Numbered from the stretch's first letter, positions 43,522 through 53,007 are shown. The stretch is 64,000 nucleotides of DNA from Glaciecola siphonariae (GCF_042652645.1 NZ_JBHSGU010000029.1:62001-126000); one strand, 5' to 3'. The notes: generated by a model from the letters alone, not told the origin. Numbers and translations are program-made.

Positions 43522-44745
43522 TTATGGCGTAGAAATTACGCTAACGACGCCATCTCTAGTTTGCACAACCAATATGTTATCTTGGTAAACAGGCGCTGTG
43601 TAGATACCTTCATCTTCATCATCGTCTCCTACTTCCATGCGAGATACATATTTGCCTTCATCTTGGGTAAACCAGTGAAGAAAACCAAATTTATCGCCAA
43701 CTACCAAGTAATCGCCAACCGGTGTCGGCTCTGTAAGATTACGGCGACGTAATTCCCCCGATGACCAGAGCTCAACCCCATTGCGTCTGTCTATTGCGTA
43801 AACATTTGAGTTGTTGTCGGTGACAAATAATCGATTACCAAAAATACTAATATTGCGATATGAGCCATACTCTCGACTCCACACTACCTGTCCTGTACGC
43901 AGCTCAACCGCAGATAATGTTCCGCCGTAGCTAACTACATAGACCGTTCCGCCAAACACTAAAGGCTTACTGTCTACGTCCACGATACGCTCTAACTCTG
44001 TGGCACCTGCTGGTTTTGCAATAACTTGTTCCCACGCGGTCAAGCCAGTATCGATAATACTTACTTGCAAACGCCCTGAAGCCTGACCAACAATCGCACC
44101 GCCATTTGCAGCAGCAGGGGCAGATACCCCTCTTAAACTCAAAGGAGGTACATCCGATTCGTTCACCCACTTCAGCTCACCGGTATTAGCGTCTAAGCCA
44201 ACCAAGGTGCCGGCAACGGTATTAACAACCACGATACCAGAGTCGATGGCTGGAGCGGCAAGGACTTCACTAGGTACTTTTGTTCGCCACGCTATGCTGC
44301 CGTCGGCCTCGTTAATAGCAAGAACCTCACCGTTCTCTGTACCAATATAAAGACGTTGATAGCCAAGCGTAATACCGCCAGCCACTTTCGCCGATACTTT
44401 GGCAGGAAATAATCCGTAGAGATTTCCAATATAACTGCGTGTGGAACGAGTGCTTATATCAAGCTCCCATATTTCTTTGCCGGTTTGGGGAGAAAGCGCA
44501 ACGATTGTGCCCTCTCGGTCAGCCGCAAACACTTTTCCGTAGCCCACTGCAGGCGATAATCGAGAAAAGTAATTATCGATGCCATCGCCGACGTCTTGCT
44601 GCCAAACTGTCTCGGTTTCAAAAGCCATTTCAATTTCCGGTAAGGTACGGATGGCAATTTCTTCTTCATCTGAAAACCAATTAGTTACGGTTGTACAGCC
44701 ACTTAGTAAAAGGGCTAAAGCCAGTATTTTTACACTATTGTTCAC
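43522..44745 (-). CDS. bamB: Outer-membrane assembly lipoprotein BamB
   Basis: Lipoprotein of the BAM complex that inserts beta-barrels into the outer membrane. Lipobox LLSGC places the lipid Cys near residue 17. The mature part is an eight-bladed PQQ-like propeller (repeats such as EVLAINEADGSIAWR, LVGLDANTGELKW, VYAIDRRNGVELW). The start is GTG 44745, overlapping the yfgM stop by 11 bases. The yfgM-bamB-der order matches E. coli. Confidence 0.95.
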   Translation of the reverse strand: MNNSVKILALALLLSGCTTVTNWFSDEEEIAIRTLPEIEMAFETETVWQQDVGDGIDNYFSRLSPAVGYGKVFAADREGTIVALSPQTGKEIWELDISTRSTRSYIGNLYGLFPAKVSAKVAGGITLGYQRLYIGTENGEVLAINEADGSIAWRTKVPSEVLAAPAIDSGIVVVNTVAGTLVGLDANTGELKWVNESDVPPLSLRGVSAPAAANGGAIVGQASGRLQVSIIDTGLTAWEQVIAKPAGATELERIVDVDSKPLVFGGTVYVVSYGGTLSAVELRTGQVVWSREYGSYRNISIFGNRLFVTDNNSNVYAIDRRNGVELWSSGELRRRNLTEPTPVGDYLVVGDKFGFLHWFTQDEGKYVSRMEVGDDDEDEGIYTAPVYQDNILVVQTRDGVVSVISTP

Positions 44746-45373
44746 TATTACTGCTCACTGCTTGCGTTCTAGCATATGCGATATTGTCGAGTTTCATTTT
44801 GATGGTTTGATTGCCAGGAAGTTCAACAAGCGCCAAATTATAAGCGGCTCTCGCTTCGTCGTAAGCACCTTGCGCGTACAAAACGTCACCTTTCAGTTCA
44901 TTAACTTGGTCAGCAAATGCTGGCGCATTTACCGTCTCTAGTTGACTAATTGCCTGCTCGTATTCTGCAAGCTGAACATGCACTTTTGCTAGGCGTAACT
45001 TCGCCACATCTGCTATTTCTGACTTACCTTTTGCGGCGACAGACAGCTGAGCTTTTGCTGTTTCAAAATCATCCTCCAACACTGCTTGTTGGGCCACAAT
45101 CATCGCAGCTAAGGCAGCATAACCGGTGTCAGAGTTGTCATTAACAAAGGCGCTTAAAGCTTGAATATCTTCGGTTTCAGCAAAGCTGCTAAGGCTGGTT
45201 TGATAGGCCTGAGACGCGCTTTCTTTTGCACTAATGACGCTATCGTTGTAGTAGCGCCAGCCCCATAAACCACCAAGGCCCAATACAGCGCCTAAAATAA
45301 TGACTGTGCCGTTTTCCTTCCAAAATCGTTTGATTGCTTCAATTTGTTGTTCTTCGGTTTCAAAGCGTTCCAT
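44735..45373 (-). CDS. yfgM: YfgM family TPR membrane protein
   Basis: Inner-membrane-anchored periplasmic protein that in E. coli associates with the Sec translocon and PpiD. The 212-residue form has a short cytosolic N-terminus (MERFETEEQQIEAIKRFW), one membrane segment (about 24-42) and a TPR-like tail. I start it at ATG 45373, which matches the E. coli N-terminus and has AGAGGA just upstream; the frame opens 15 codons earlier without a ribosome-binding site. It overlaps bamB. PpiD, SecD and SecF are also in this window. Confidence 0.92.
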   Translation of the reverse strand: MERFETEEQQIEAIKRFWKENGTVIILGAVLGLGGLWGWRYYNDSVISAKESASQAYQTSLSSFAETEDIQALSAFVNDNSDTGYAALAAMIVAQQAVLEDDFETAKAQLSVAAKGKSEIADVAKLRLAKVHVQLAEYEQAISQLETVNAPAFADQVNELKGDVLYAQGAYDEARAAYNLALVELPGNQTIKMKLDNIAYARTQAVSSNSEQ

Positions 45374-45540
45374 CTTGTCCTCTATATCGCATTGGTGGCA
45401 TATTGCTGTGTATGCCAACTATCATCATATGTGTATTTATTGCTTGCTCACCGACCGATGCACAAGCGAGTGCACAAATTGGCGCAAAGTATATCCTATT
45501 TAACGCAGTCTATCTTCATCAATATTGTGGCTTTGCGAGC

Positions 45541-46818
45541 TTAACTAAATTTCTCTGAAAGCAAATTAAGCAGTTCAGGCATTGATAGCGTTTGTTGCGG
45601 GCTCTGCTCGCGCAAAAACTTCACGTCGAAGGTCTGCTCATTAAGCTCACTATCTGGCACTATAATCGCAATGTAGGCGCCAGATGCATCTGCCTTTTTC
45701 ATTTGCTTTTTCATGTTTCCACCGCCGCAGTGCATCTGAACCCGCACGTGCGAAAGCTCATCACGAAGTTGCTCTGCAATCTTCATTGCACCATTTACCG
45801 ATGCGTCCCCTGAGGCCATAACGTAGACGTCAGCCTTTACTAAAAATTCATCGCTTTGACGAATGCTCTCAATGAGCAATACCAAACGCTCTAAGCCCAT
45901 GGCAAAACCCACCGCAGGTGTCGCTTTTCCGCCCAGTTGTGCCACTAGAGAGTCATAGCGCCCGCCAGCGCATATTGTACCTTGAGCACCCAACATATCA
46001 GTTACCCACTCAAAAACGGTGCGGTTGTAATAGTCCAAACCACGCACCAGCGACGGGTTTACTTCATAGGCAATGTTTAATGCGTCGAGTGATGCACAAA
46101 GCCCATCGAAATGCTGCTGGGATGCCTCATCTAAATGATCAATGAGTCGCGGCGCGTCTTTTAATAAGGCTTGTGTATTCGGGTCTTTAGTGTCGAGCAC
46201 TCGTAAAGGGTTTGTGTGCAGACGACGCTTAGAATCCTCATCTAAATCGCTCTCTACACTCTGCAAAAACGCGACCAATCTCTCTTTATAAGCCGCGCGC
46301 GCCTCATTGCTGCCAAGCGAGTTTATTTGCAAGCTTACTTTGTCGGCTATGCCAAACGCTTTCCATAAACGCGCGCCCATCAGAATGACTTCTACATCTA
46401 TGTCTGGGCCCTCAAGGCCATATGCCTCGGCACCAAACTGATGAAATTGTCGATATCGACCTTTTTGAGGACGCTCATGCCTAAACATGGGCCCCATGTA
46501 CCATAAACGCTGCTGTTGATTATATAAAAGACCATGCTGGTTACCGGCTCTGACGCAGCACGCGGTGCCCTCGGGACGCAGAGTAAGACTGTCTCCGTTT
46601 CGGTCGTCAAAGGTGTACATTTCTTTTTCTACTATATCGGTGACTTCACCGATTGAGCGTTTAAAAAGCTCTGTACTTTCAACAATGGGAGTGCGAATCT
46701 CTTGGTATTGATAGCTGCTAACCAGCTGGCGGATTTGCGCCTCAACATACTGCCAAACGCCGCTTTGGGCAGGCACGCAGTCGTTCATTCCGCGGATTGC
46801 TTGAATATTTTTAGACAC
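45541..46818 (-). CDS. hisS: Histidyl-tRNA synthetase
   Basis: Class II synthetase for tRNA-His. The 425-residue protein (E. coli 424) has NIQAIRGMNDCVP at the N-terminus, RPEGTACCVRA, motif 2 FRHERPQKGRYRQFHQFG and the histidine motif LVRGLDYYNRTVFEW. I place the start at GTG 46818, matching E. coli residue 1. The ATG at 46851 is part of a TATAAT promoter box and would add 11 residues absent from homologues. Confidence 0.95.
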   Translation of the reverse strand: MSKNIQAIRGMNDCVPAQSGVWQYVEAQIRQLVSSYQYQEIRTPIVESTELFKRSIGEVTDIVEKEMYTFDDRNGDSLTLRPEGTACCVRAGNQHGLLYNQQQRLWYMGPMFRHERPQKGRYRQFHQFGAEAYGLEGPDIDVEVILMGARLWKAFGIADKVSLQINSLGSNEARAAYKERLVAFLQSVESDLDEDSKRRLHTNPLRVLDTKDPNTQALLKDAPRLIDHLDEASQQHFDGLCASLDALNIAYEVNPSLVRGLDYYNRTVFEWVTDMLGAQGTICAGGRYDSLVAQLGGKATPAVGFAMGLERLVLLIESIRQSDEFLVKADVYVMASGDASVNGAMKIAEQLRDELSHVRVQMHCGGGNMKKQMKKADASGAYIAIIVPDSELNEQTFDVKFLREQSPQQTLSMPELLNLLSEKFS

Positions 46819-46849
46819 AAGACACTCAATATGAATTACAAAGCGCGTC

Positions 46850-46878
46850 ATTATAAGGATTTTGACACGCCGGGTAAA
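46850..46878 (-). promoter_or_regulatory. Sigma-70 promoter of hisS
   Basis: TTTACC (46873-46878) and a perfect TATAAT (46850-46855) with a 17-base spacer on the minus strand, inside the 89-base gap between ispG and hisS. The start codon GTG lies about 32 bases downstream, so hisS can be expressed independently of ispG. Confidence 0.7.
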
Positions 46879-46907
46879 TTAAAAGCTCTTGTTAAATGCT
46901 GTGATAT

Positions 46908-48044
46908 CTAGCCTTCGGGGACTTCGTTAATCTCAATACGGTTTTTACCATCTAACATCGCTGCTTTTGCTGCCGCCTTTGCTCGAATTCGCTTTTCGAG
47001 CTGGTCAACCAAGTCGTCATTTGACAAACGCTCTCGTTGACGCTTTCCGTCTAAATAGTATCCGCTCATGTTTCGAGCACCGGTTAAGCCTAAATCAGAC
47101 ACCTCAGCTTCACCCGGACCATTCACAACGCAGCCAATGATTGATACGTCCAAAGGCGTAAGCACGTCTTCTAAACGCTGCTCAAGGGCATTGACGGTGG
47201 AGATAACATCAAACTCTTGTCTGGAGCAACTCGGACAGGCTATGAAATTTATACCTCTGCTGCGTATTCTTAGCGATTTAAGAATATCAAAGCCAACTTT
47301 TATTTCTTCGATTGGGTCGGCCGCAAGAGAAATCCGTATGGTATCGCCAATGCCCTCGGCTAAGAGCATACCTAAACCGACTGAGCTTTTAACGGCACCG
47401 GAGCGCAAGCCGCCCGCTTCAGTAATGCCTAGATGAAGGGGCTGATCAATCTTTTGCGCCAACAAGCGGTATGCGCCAACCGCTAAAAAAACATCTGATG
47501 CTTTAACCGATACTTTGAATTGATCAAAATTAAGCTTGTCGAGTATATCCACATGTCGCATCGCAGACTCTACAAGTGCCTCAGGCGTTGGCTCTCCGTA
47601 TTTTTCTTGCAGATCGCGCTCTAAAGACCCTCCATTCACCCCAATTCTTATTGGAATATTTTTATCTCGCGCACAGTCAACTACCGATTTCACGCGCTCT
47701 AAATTACCAATATTTCCAGGGTTAATGCGCAGGCAATCAACGCCATACTCTGCTACTTTTAGGGCAATTCGGTAGTCAAAATGGATGTCTGCTACTAGCG
47801 GTACTGACACCTTCTGTTTAATTTGCTTAAACGCTTCTGCCGCCTCCATGGTAGGCACCGAGACTCTGACAATTTCTCCACCTACCGCCTGTATCCTGTT
47901 AATTTGCGCAACCGTTGCGTCAACGTCGGTTGTAGGTGTGTTTGTCATAGACTGAACAGCGATAGGCGCACCATCACCAATAGGCACGCTGCCTACATTA
48001 ATACGTGTGGATTTTCTTCTTTTGATAGGGTTTTCAGCAAACAT
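46908..48044 (-). CDS. ispG: 4-hydroxy-3-methylbut-2-en-1-yl diphosphate synthase
   Basis: Iron-sulfur enzyme of the MEP pathway, making HMBPP for IspH. The 378-residue protein has a TIM barrel (VQSMTNTPTTDVDAT near residue 31) and the cluster ligands in ACPSCSRQEFD and IGCVVNGPGEA, with Glu in the last motif. The order rodZ-ispG-hisS matches E. coli. Two iron-sulfur enzymes of one pathway (IspG, IspH) lie in this window, although the isc operon is reduced to iscS. Confidence 0.97.
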   Translation of the reverse strand: MFAENPIKRRKSTRINVGSVPIGDGAPIAVQSMTNTPTTDVDATVAQINRIQAVGGEIVRVSVPTMEAAEAFKQIKQKVSVPLVADIHFDYRIALKVAEYGVDCLRINPGNIGNLERVKSVVDCARDKNIPIRIGVNGGSLERDLQEKYGEPTPEALVESAMRHVDILDKLNFDQFKVSVKASDVFLAVGAYRLLAQKIDQPLHLGITEAGGLRSGAVKSSVGLGMLLAEGIGDTIRISLAADPIEEIKVGFDILKSLRIRSRGINFIACPSCSRQEFDVISTVNALEQRLEDVLTPLDVSIIGCVVNGPGEAEVSDLGLTGARNMSGYYLDGKRQRERLSNDDLVDQLEKRIRAKAAAKAAMLDGKNRIEINEVPEG

Positions 48045-48117
48045 TCTTTACCTTGATTCACCTTGTTTGACGCGACGACGTTATATTCACTTTTACAAAA
48101 AGCTCGCTTTCACGGTG

Positions 48118-49269
48118 CTAGTCATCGTTTAAAGGTAGCTCAAACGTTGCACTGCGACCAGCAGCGAAGCGGCTCATGTCGACCGACTCTCCGCCAAAAT
48201 CTATACTGACAACTTGCGGGGCACCCAAAATCACCTTAATCGGTGGCACGCCTGAAACCTGCATTACGCGGCCCTTTACTTTAACACCAATGGCGATGGT
48301 TTCATCAAAGGCATCTTTGACGCTTACCCAACAATCATCCGAAAATGTAAATACCATATCGACACTGCCGTCGCTGTTAACCTCATCTAAAATGTCACTA
48401 GATAGATTAGGAACAAATGCTCCGGCATCGTCGCTGGTAGCTGTTAGTTCATTGTTATCCGCAGCATCATTTGTCACTTGTTCAATAATATCCGCGGCGC
48501 TTTGCTCTAGCTTACTGTCCTGAGTAATTACACCCGCGAGTGAGTCAACCCCTTGCTCTTCTCTTAAGTCTTCCGCGCTTTGCTCTTGTGATGATGGGCC
48601 CGTGGCTTGGGCTGATGTTTGGCTTGAATTTGCAGCATCACCGCCCGTTAATGAGGTGCTGTCTTGAACGTTTGCCAATGCGTCATCGAGCTCTCCGACT
48701 AAGCTGTTAACCGGCGCAGGGGAGTTAAGCTGCGGTCGCACCTTACTTTCGCCGGAACGTTGAGTGGATAATTCGGAGCTTTCTTGGCCGCCGATGCTTT
48801 GCTCAGTGTTGCTACTAATATCGTTGTTGCTAGCCTCTGAAAAACTGAAGTTTGACTGGTCTACCCACCATACAACTACAGAGCCAATGACCAATAAAAC
48901 GATGATGTATGTCACCATGTTCCATCTTGAGTCATTGGCCTCTCGCTCTACGCGTTTGGAAAAACTTTGCAGCTTTGTAGTGGGTGTATCTTGAGCATGA
49001 AGCTTATCAAAGGCCTTCAAAAGTGGCTCTGCATTAAGACCTAACAAGCGCGCATACAGACGAACATAGCCTTTGGTAAAGGTAGGCGACACGCCCTTTT
49101 CAATGCCGTCTGATTCTATTGCTTGCACGCTGCTTAAACGCAAATGCAAACGGTCAGCAACCTGCTGCTGCGTTAAGCCCTGCTGCTCTCGCGCAGCACT
49201 TAAAATATCACCTACCGTAGCAGAGCTTTTATCGTCGTTGTTCTGTGCTACGTTATCATCATTATTCAT
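48118..49269 (-). CDS. rodZ: Cytoskeletal protein RodZ
   Basis: Bitopic membrane protein linking MreB to the elongation machinery. The 383-residue protein has an N-terminal helix-turn-helix (about 22-90, GLTQQQVADRLHLRLSSVQAIE), one membrane segment near 116-134 (VTYIIVLLVIGSVVVWWV), an acidic Ser/Gln-rich periplasmic linker and a C-terminal DUF4115 domain (about 300-380). The ATG overlaps the pilF stop by eight bases. Confidence 0.93.
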   Translation of the reverse strand: MNNDDNVAQNNDDKSSATVGDILSAAREQQGLTQQQVADRLHLRLSSVQAIESDGIEKGVSPTFTKGYVRLYARLLGLNAEPLLKAFDKLHAQDTPTTKLQSFSKRVEREANDSRWNMVTYIIVLLVIGSVVVWWVDQSNFSFSEASNNDISSNTEQSIGGQESSELSTQRSGESKVRPQLNSPAPVNSLVGELDDALANVQDSTSLTGGDAANSSQTSAQATGPSSQEQSAEDLREEQGVDSLAGVITQDSKLEQSAADIIEQVTNDAADNNELTATSDDAGAFVPNLSSDILDEVNSDGSVDMVFTFSDDCWVSVKDAFDETIAIGVKVKGRVMQVSGVPPIKVILGAPQVVSIDFGGESVDMSRFAAGRSATFELPLNDD

Positions 49270-50953
49270 TGATATCCGGGTCCCTTACCCTCAAGACAGT
49301 ACCTATTCGAATGGAGGATGAATCGCTCATGTTATTCCATTCCAATAAAGTCGTCATTTTCACATTATATTTTAAGGAAATCCTGTATAAATTTTCACCC
49401 GCTGCAACGGTATGATATTCCGGTTCTTCATCTTGCGCGCCTTCGGAATCTACATCAGATTCGATATTTGCTTGAGCACCAGTCTCAATATCCGAATCGA
49501 TAGAAGCCTCAGCCTCACCATCAGCATCTGTAATTGATTCTATCTGTGCCGTTCCGTCTAATGCAGTATCTACGTCGTCAGTGCTTGCTTGGATTGTTTC
49601 GTCAGGGAGTGAAGTTTGATCTAGCGCATTTTCGCTACTTTCCTCAACGTCAAGAGAATCTGCTGCTATGATTGCACTTGAGTCGGTTGCCACGTCTGCC
49701 TGTTCAGTTGAAATCTCAGCGCTCGCGGCATCAACTTCTTCAGTGGCGCTTTCTATCACGTCGTCACTCGCCTCAATGATGGCCGCTGACGCTTCTTCAG
49801 CAGATTCGTCAAGCGTGGAATCTGCGAGTTGCGCGGCGTCACTCACAAATACTTCGGGTGTTTCTGCGATATCCTCACTTATGTCATCTGCTAAATCATC
49901 AGCGGCGCTTTGTGTATCGTTTGCTACTTCAGATTCTGTCGCTGGTTCTGATTCTGATTCTGATTCTGGCTCTGGAGTAGTATCCACAATCATAATATTG
50001 TCGGTTTGAATCACTTTTCTCTCATCTATCACTAAGGCAGTTTCACCATTTTGAGTCTCTACTTCTTCAACAATAATGGTGTCTTCTTCGCTGAGAACAT
50101 TTTCAACTATGGTCGTATCAAGAACAACGGGCTCTGGGGATGATGATTGCTGACGGATTTTTCGCGTCACCGTCGCAGATGGTTGAAACTTGCCCATCTG
50201 TGCGAGGTATTTTTTAGTGTTGCTATGGTTTGGAAACATTGACTTTAATATTTCGCCGTAACCAACTGCGGTTTTGGTATCGTTTAAGCCGAGCGCAATT
50301 TGATACTGCAGGTAGAGGGTTTCGGCTGACACCTGGGCATTTCGTTCGTATTTAAACAGAGTGCGCTTTGCCTCTTCCCATTGCTTTTCTTGCACGTAGA
50401 GTTGTGTAAGCAGGTAAAGACTTTCAGCGCGCGTGGGTTGATGGTTAAGCGCACTGTTAAAATACTCAATCGCCTCTTGGTTTTTTCCTTGGCTCTGGCT
50501 GCAAATTGCAAGGTTTTCGTAGGTCTCTGCGGTAGACACATAATTTCTATCGTTTACCGCTTTAAGAAAGTACTCTTTCGCCTTGTCATAATTACCCTGT
50601 TGACACAAAAACGCACCGTAACTATTTACAACATCAGGGTCATTATTTGAGAAGCGAAGCGCTGTTTCATAACTATCTTCAGCTAATTTAGGCTCATCAA
50701 CCTGTTGGTAATAAAATGCGAGGGCATAATGAGCCTGACCGTTGCGTGGCGCAAACTCAAGTGCTTTATCAAGATTAAACTTCGCTTGGCTAAAATTACC
50801 ATTTTGCAGATAGGTCAAGCCTAAGCTAACGCGCGTCTTTGACGCTTCATTAGCATCGAATTCTCTTGCACCTGTAAATGACGGATCTTCTGGCGCTGAC
50901 ACACAGGCCGACAATGACAGTGCTATAACAACGCAAATTAAAGCTCTCAACAT
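49262..50953 (-). CDS. pilF: PilF/PilW-type pilotin lipoprotein fused to an acidic linker and LysM domain
   Basis: TPR lipoprotein of the type IV pilus biogenesis/stability family (PilF in Pseudomonas, PilW in Neisseria; not the minor pilin pilW above), which helps the PilQ secretin reach and assemble in the outer membrane. Lipobox LSAC gives the lipid Cys at about residue 17. Six TPR-like repeats cover about 40-265. Unlike the usual roughly 250-residue protein, this one runs to 563: residues about 275-510 are very rich in Asp, Glu, Ser and Ala, and 513-560 is a LysM domain (HTVAAGENLYRISLKYNV). The start is ATG 50953, with AAGGA 11 bases upstream. It lies between rlmN and rodZ as in E. coli. 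Confidence 0.88.
   Translation of the reverse strand: MLRALICVVIALSLSACVSAPEDPSFTGAREFDANEASKTRVSLGLTYLQNGNFSQAKFNLDKALEFAPRNGQAHYALAFYYQQVDEPKLAEDSYETALRFSNNDPDVVNSYGAFLCQQGNYDKAKEYFLKAVNDRNYVSTAETYENLAICSQSQGKNQEAIEYFNSALNHQPTRAESLYLLTQLYVQEKQWEEAKRTLFKYERNAQVSAETLYLQYQIALGLNDTKTAVGYGEILKSMFPNHSNTKKYLAQMGKFQPSATVTRKIRQQSSSPEPVVLDTTIVENVLSEEDTIIVEEVETQNGETALVIDERKVIQTDNIMIVDTTPEPESESESEPATESEVANDTQSAADDLADDISEDIAETPEVFVSDAAQLADSTLDESAEEASAAIIEASDDVIESATEEVDAASAEISTEQADVATDSSAIIAADSLDVEESSENALDQTSLPDETIQASTDDVDTALDGTAQIESITDADGEAEASIDSDIETGAQANIESDVDSEGAQDEEPEYHTVAAGENLYRISLKYNVKMTTLLEWNNMSDSSSIRIGTVLRVRDPDINE
49946..49969. repeat. Hexanucleotide repeat inside pilF
   Basis: Three TTCTGA units and one TTCTGG encode alternating Ser-Glu in the acidic linker. 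Gain or loss of units would keep the reading frame and change only linker length. Confidence 0.7.
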
Positions 50954-51078
50954 GATAATGATCGTCCTTTGTAATTTTTGGCTACAATTCAAGGTTTTAT
51001 TATTATTAATTCTTAGTTTTAGCAAAAATATAAAGCAATAATTGATCTAAGCAATGCAATTAGCAAGCCCTTTGCCTG

Positions 51079-52239
51079 CTATTGAGTCATTCTTACCGAT
51101 ATCGGCTGTCCTTTCATCTGTTTTTTCAACAAACGCTTGGTTCTGTCCACTACATCACCCACTAACTGACCGCAAGCTGCATCAATGTCGTCACCGCGGG
51201 TTTTTCTTACCACAACCGTAAAACCATAGCTCATTAATACTTTAGAGAATCGGTCTATTCTTGAGTTGCTTGAGCAAGTATACGGAGATCCTGGGTAGGG
51301 ATTAAACGGGATTAAGTTAATTTTGCTTGGCGTGTCTTTAAGTACTTTTGCCAACTGATGTGCTTGGTCAGTACTATCATTAATATTGCTAAGCATCACG
51401 TACTCCACCGTGACTTTTCCCTGATTAGCTTTCGACTTTGCCAAATAACGGCGCACGCCTGCTAAAAACTCTTCAATGGGGTATTTTTTATTTACCGGTA
51501 CTATTTCATCGCGCAAAGTATTATCGGCGGCATGCAGCGAAATGGCCAAGGCAACATCAATTTGGTCGCCAAGCTTGTCAAGCGCTGGCACCACACCTGA
51601 GGTAGACAGCGTCACGCGCCGCTTTGACAGACCAAAACCAAAGTCATCTAACATGATGTCCATGGCAGGGACGACATTTTTTAAATTGAGCAAGGGCTCA
51701 CCCATTCCCATCATAACAACATTCGTGATGGGGCGTTGTGAGGTATCTTTAGAGAGCCCAATAAAGGTAGCAACCCGCCACACCTGACCGATGATTTCTG
51801 CCACAGTTAAATTACGATTGAAGCCCTGCTGTGCGGTAGAGCAAAATGTGCATTCAAGTGCGCAGCCCACTTGGGACGACACGCACAGCGTAGCGCGGTC
51901 ACTCTCAGGTATCCACACTGTTTCTACCTCTTGACCGCCGTCTAGCATGATGGCGAATTTTATGGTGCCGTCAGTCGCTTGCTGATATTCAGAAATTTCG
52001 GGCGCTCGCACTTCGCAATTCTCGATTAGCTTTGCTTTGAGTGCCTTGTTGATATTGGTCATTTTTTCAAAGTCAGACTCACCGGCTTGATAAATCCACT
52101 TCATAAGTTGGTCTGCTCTGAAAGGTTTTTCACCGATAGATGCAAAATAATCCCGTAGGCCCTGACGGTTAAAGTTCAACAAATTTATTTTTTTCGCCTC
52201 ACCTGTGGACGCGATTTGTACCTGCTGTGCTTCGCTCAT
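51079..52239 (-). CDS. rlmN: 23S rRNA (A2503)/tRNA (A37) C2-methyltransferase RlmN
   Basis: Radical-SAM enzyme that methylates C2 of A2503 in 23S rRNA and A37 of some tRNAs. The 386-residue protein has the cluster motif CALECTFCSTAQQG (CxxxCxxC), GMGEPLLN and a C-terminal Cys in DDIDAACGQL that forms the methyl-carrying intermediate. AGGT lies upstream of the ATG. The order ndk-rlmN-pilF-rodZ is as in E. coli. Confidence 0.97.
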   Translation of the reverse strand: MSEAQQVQIASTGEAKKINLLNFNRQGLRDYFASIGEKPFRADQLMKWIYQAGESDFEKMTNINKALKAKLIENCEVRAPEISEYQQATDGTIKFAIMLDGGQEVETVWIPESDRATLCVSSQVGCALECTFCSTAQQGFNRNLTVAEIIGQVWRVATFIGLSKDTSQRPITNVVMMGMGEPLLNLKNVVPAMDIMLDDFGFGLSKRRVTLSTSGVVPALDKLGDQIDVALAISLHAADNTLRDEIVPVNKKYPIEEFLAGVRRYLAKSKANQGKVTVEYVMLSNINDSTDQAHQLAKVLKDTPSKINLIPFNPYPGSPYTCSSNSRIDRFSKVLMSYGFTVVVRKTRGDDIDAACGQLVGDVVDRTKRLLKKQMKGQPISVRMTQ

Positions 52240-52349
52240 ATTAAGTACCTATGGGTATTGTGTCGGTTTACTCGTTTTACGCTGGTTTGCGTCTTGCCTT
52301 TACGCGCGAGCTTGCGTTGACATACATTGTATTTGCTATACAGCAAAAA

Positions 52350-52369
52350 AAGGGAGCTCAAGCTCCCTT
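52350..52369 (-). terminator. Rho-independent terminator of ndk
   Basis: Self-complementary AAGGGAGCT/AGCTCCCTT with a T run on the minus strand, 20 bases after the ndk stop. It separates ndk from rlmN. Confidence 0.88.
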
Positions 52370-52389
52370 AGTGTCAACTTGTAATAGTA

Positions 52390-52821
52390 TTAGCGAGTGC
52401 GTGGGCAAATCTCTTCGTCAGAAAAGAAATACGCGATTTCGCGAGCAGCCGATTCTGGAGCATCTGAACCATGTACGGCGTTTTCGTCAATAGATTCGGC
52501 ATAATCTGAACGTAAAGTACCAGCAGCAGCGTCGGCAGGATTGGTAGCACCCATGATTTCGCGATTCTTGACTACCGCATTTTCACCTTCTAATACTTGC
52601 ACCATGACTGGGCCTGAAGTCATAAAATCAACTAAGGCACCGAAGAAAGGACGTTCTTTATGTTCAGCGTAAAAGCCTTCGGCTTTTTCGCGGCTCAAAT
52701 GAAGCATTTTAGACGCTACGATACGCAAGCCTGCGCTTTCGAAACGGTTATAAATGGCGCCAATTGCGTTTTTCGCGACCGCATCAGGTTTAATGATAGA
52801 AAACGTGCGTTCTAAAGCCAT
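52390..52821 (-). CDS. ndk: Nucleoside diphosphate kinase
   Basis: Balances nucleoside triphosphate pools by transferring phosphate through a histidine. The 143-residue protein has ERTFSIIKPDAV at the N-terminus and the phospho-His in NAVHGSDAPESA (His near 117). AGGA precedes the ATG. It starts next to the downstream end of iscS, the place it holds after the isc operon in many gammaproteobacteria. Confidence 0.98.
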   Translation of the reverse strand: MALERTFSIIKPDAVAKNAIGAIYNRFESAGLRIVASKMLHLSREKAEGFYAEHKERPFFGALVDFMTSGPVMVQVLEGENAVVKNREIMGATNPADAAAGTLRSDYAESIDENAVHGSDAPESAAREIAYFFSDEEICPRTR

Positions 52822-52949
52822 GATTAATTCCTATAAATTCTGTGTGTTTGTGTAACGTCAAAGAGCCTTTGCCCCTCATACATGTAGCGCGCGATTATAT
52901 GCACTTTCGAAGCAAAATCCCAATCAAATTTTTGATAATTGCGCCAACC

Positions 52950-53007
52950 GGGGTAATTTGTGTCAGCTTTTTATCTTTTTACTGACTTTTTCAACAACAA
53001 TTACCCC
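52950..53007. repeat. Nested inverted repeat between iscS and ndk
   Basis: Outer arms GGGGTAATT (52950-52958) and AATTACCCC (52999-53007) pair over nine bases; inner arms GTCAG (52962-52966) and CTGAC (52982-52986) pair within them. The interior is T-rich on the plus strand. It begins 14 bases past the iscS stop. It lacks the compact GC stem and terminal T run of an intrinsic terminator. Confidence 0.65.

Noticed and set aside
47068..47436. 122-residue plus-strand frame inside ispG
   Set aside because: Antisense shadow of a conserved enzyme; Ser/Pro-rich composition is typical of such shadows.
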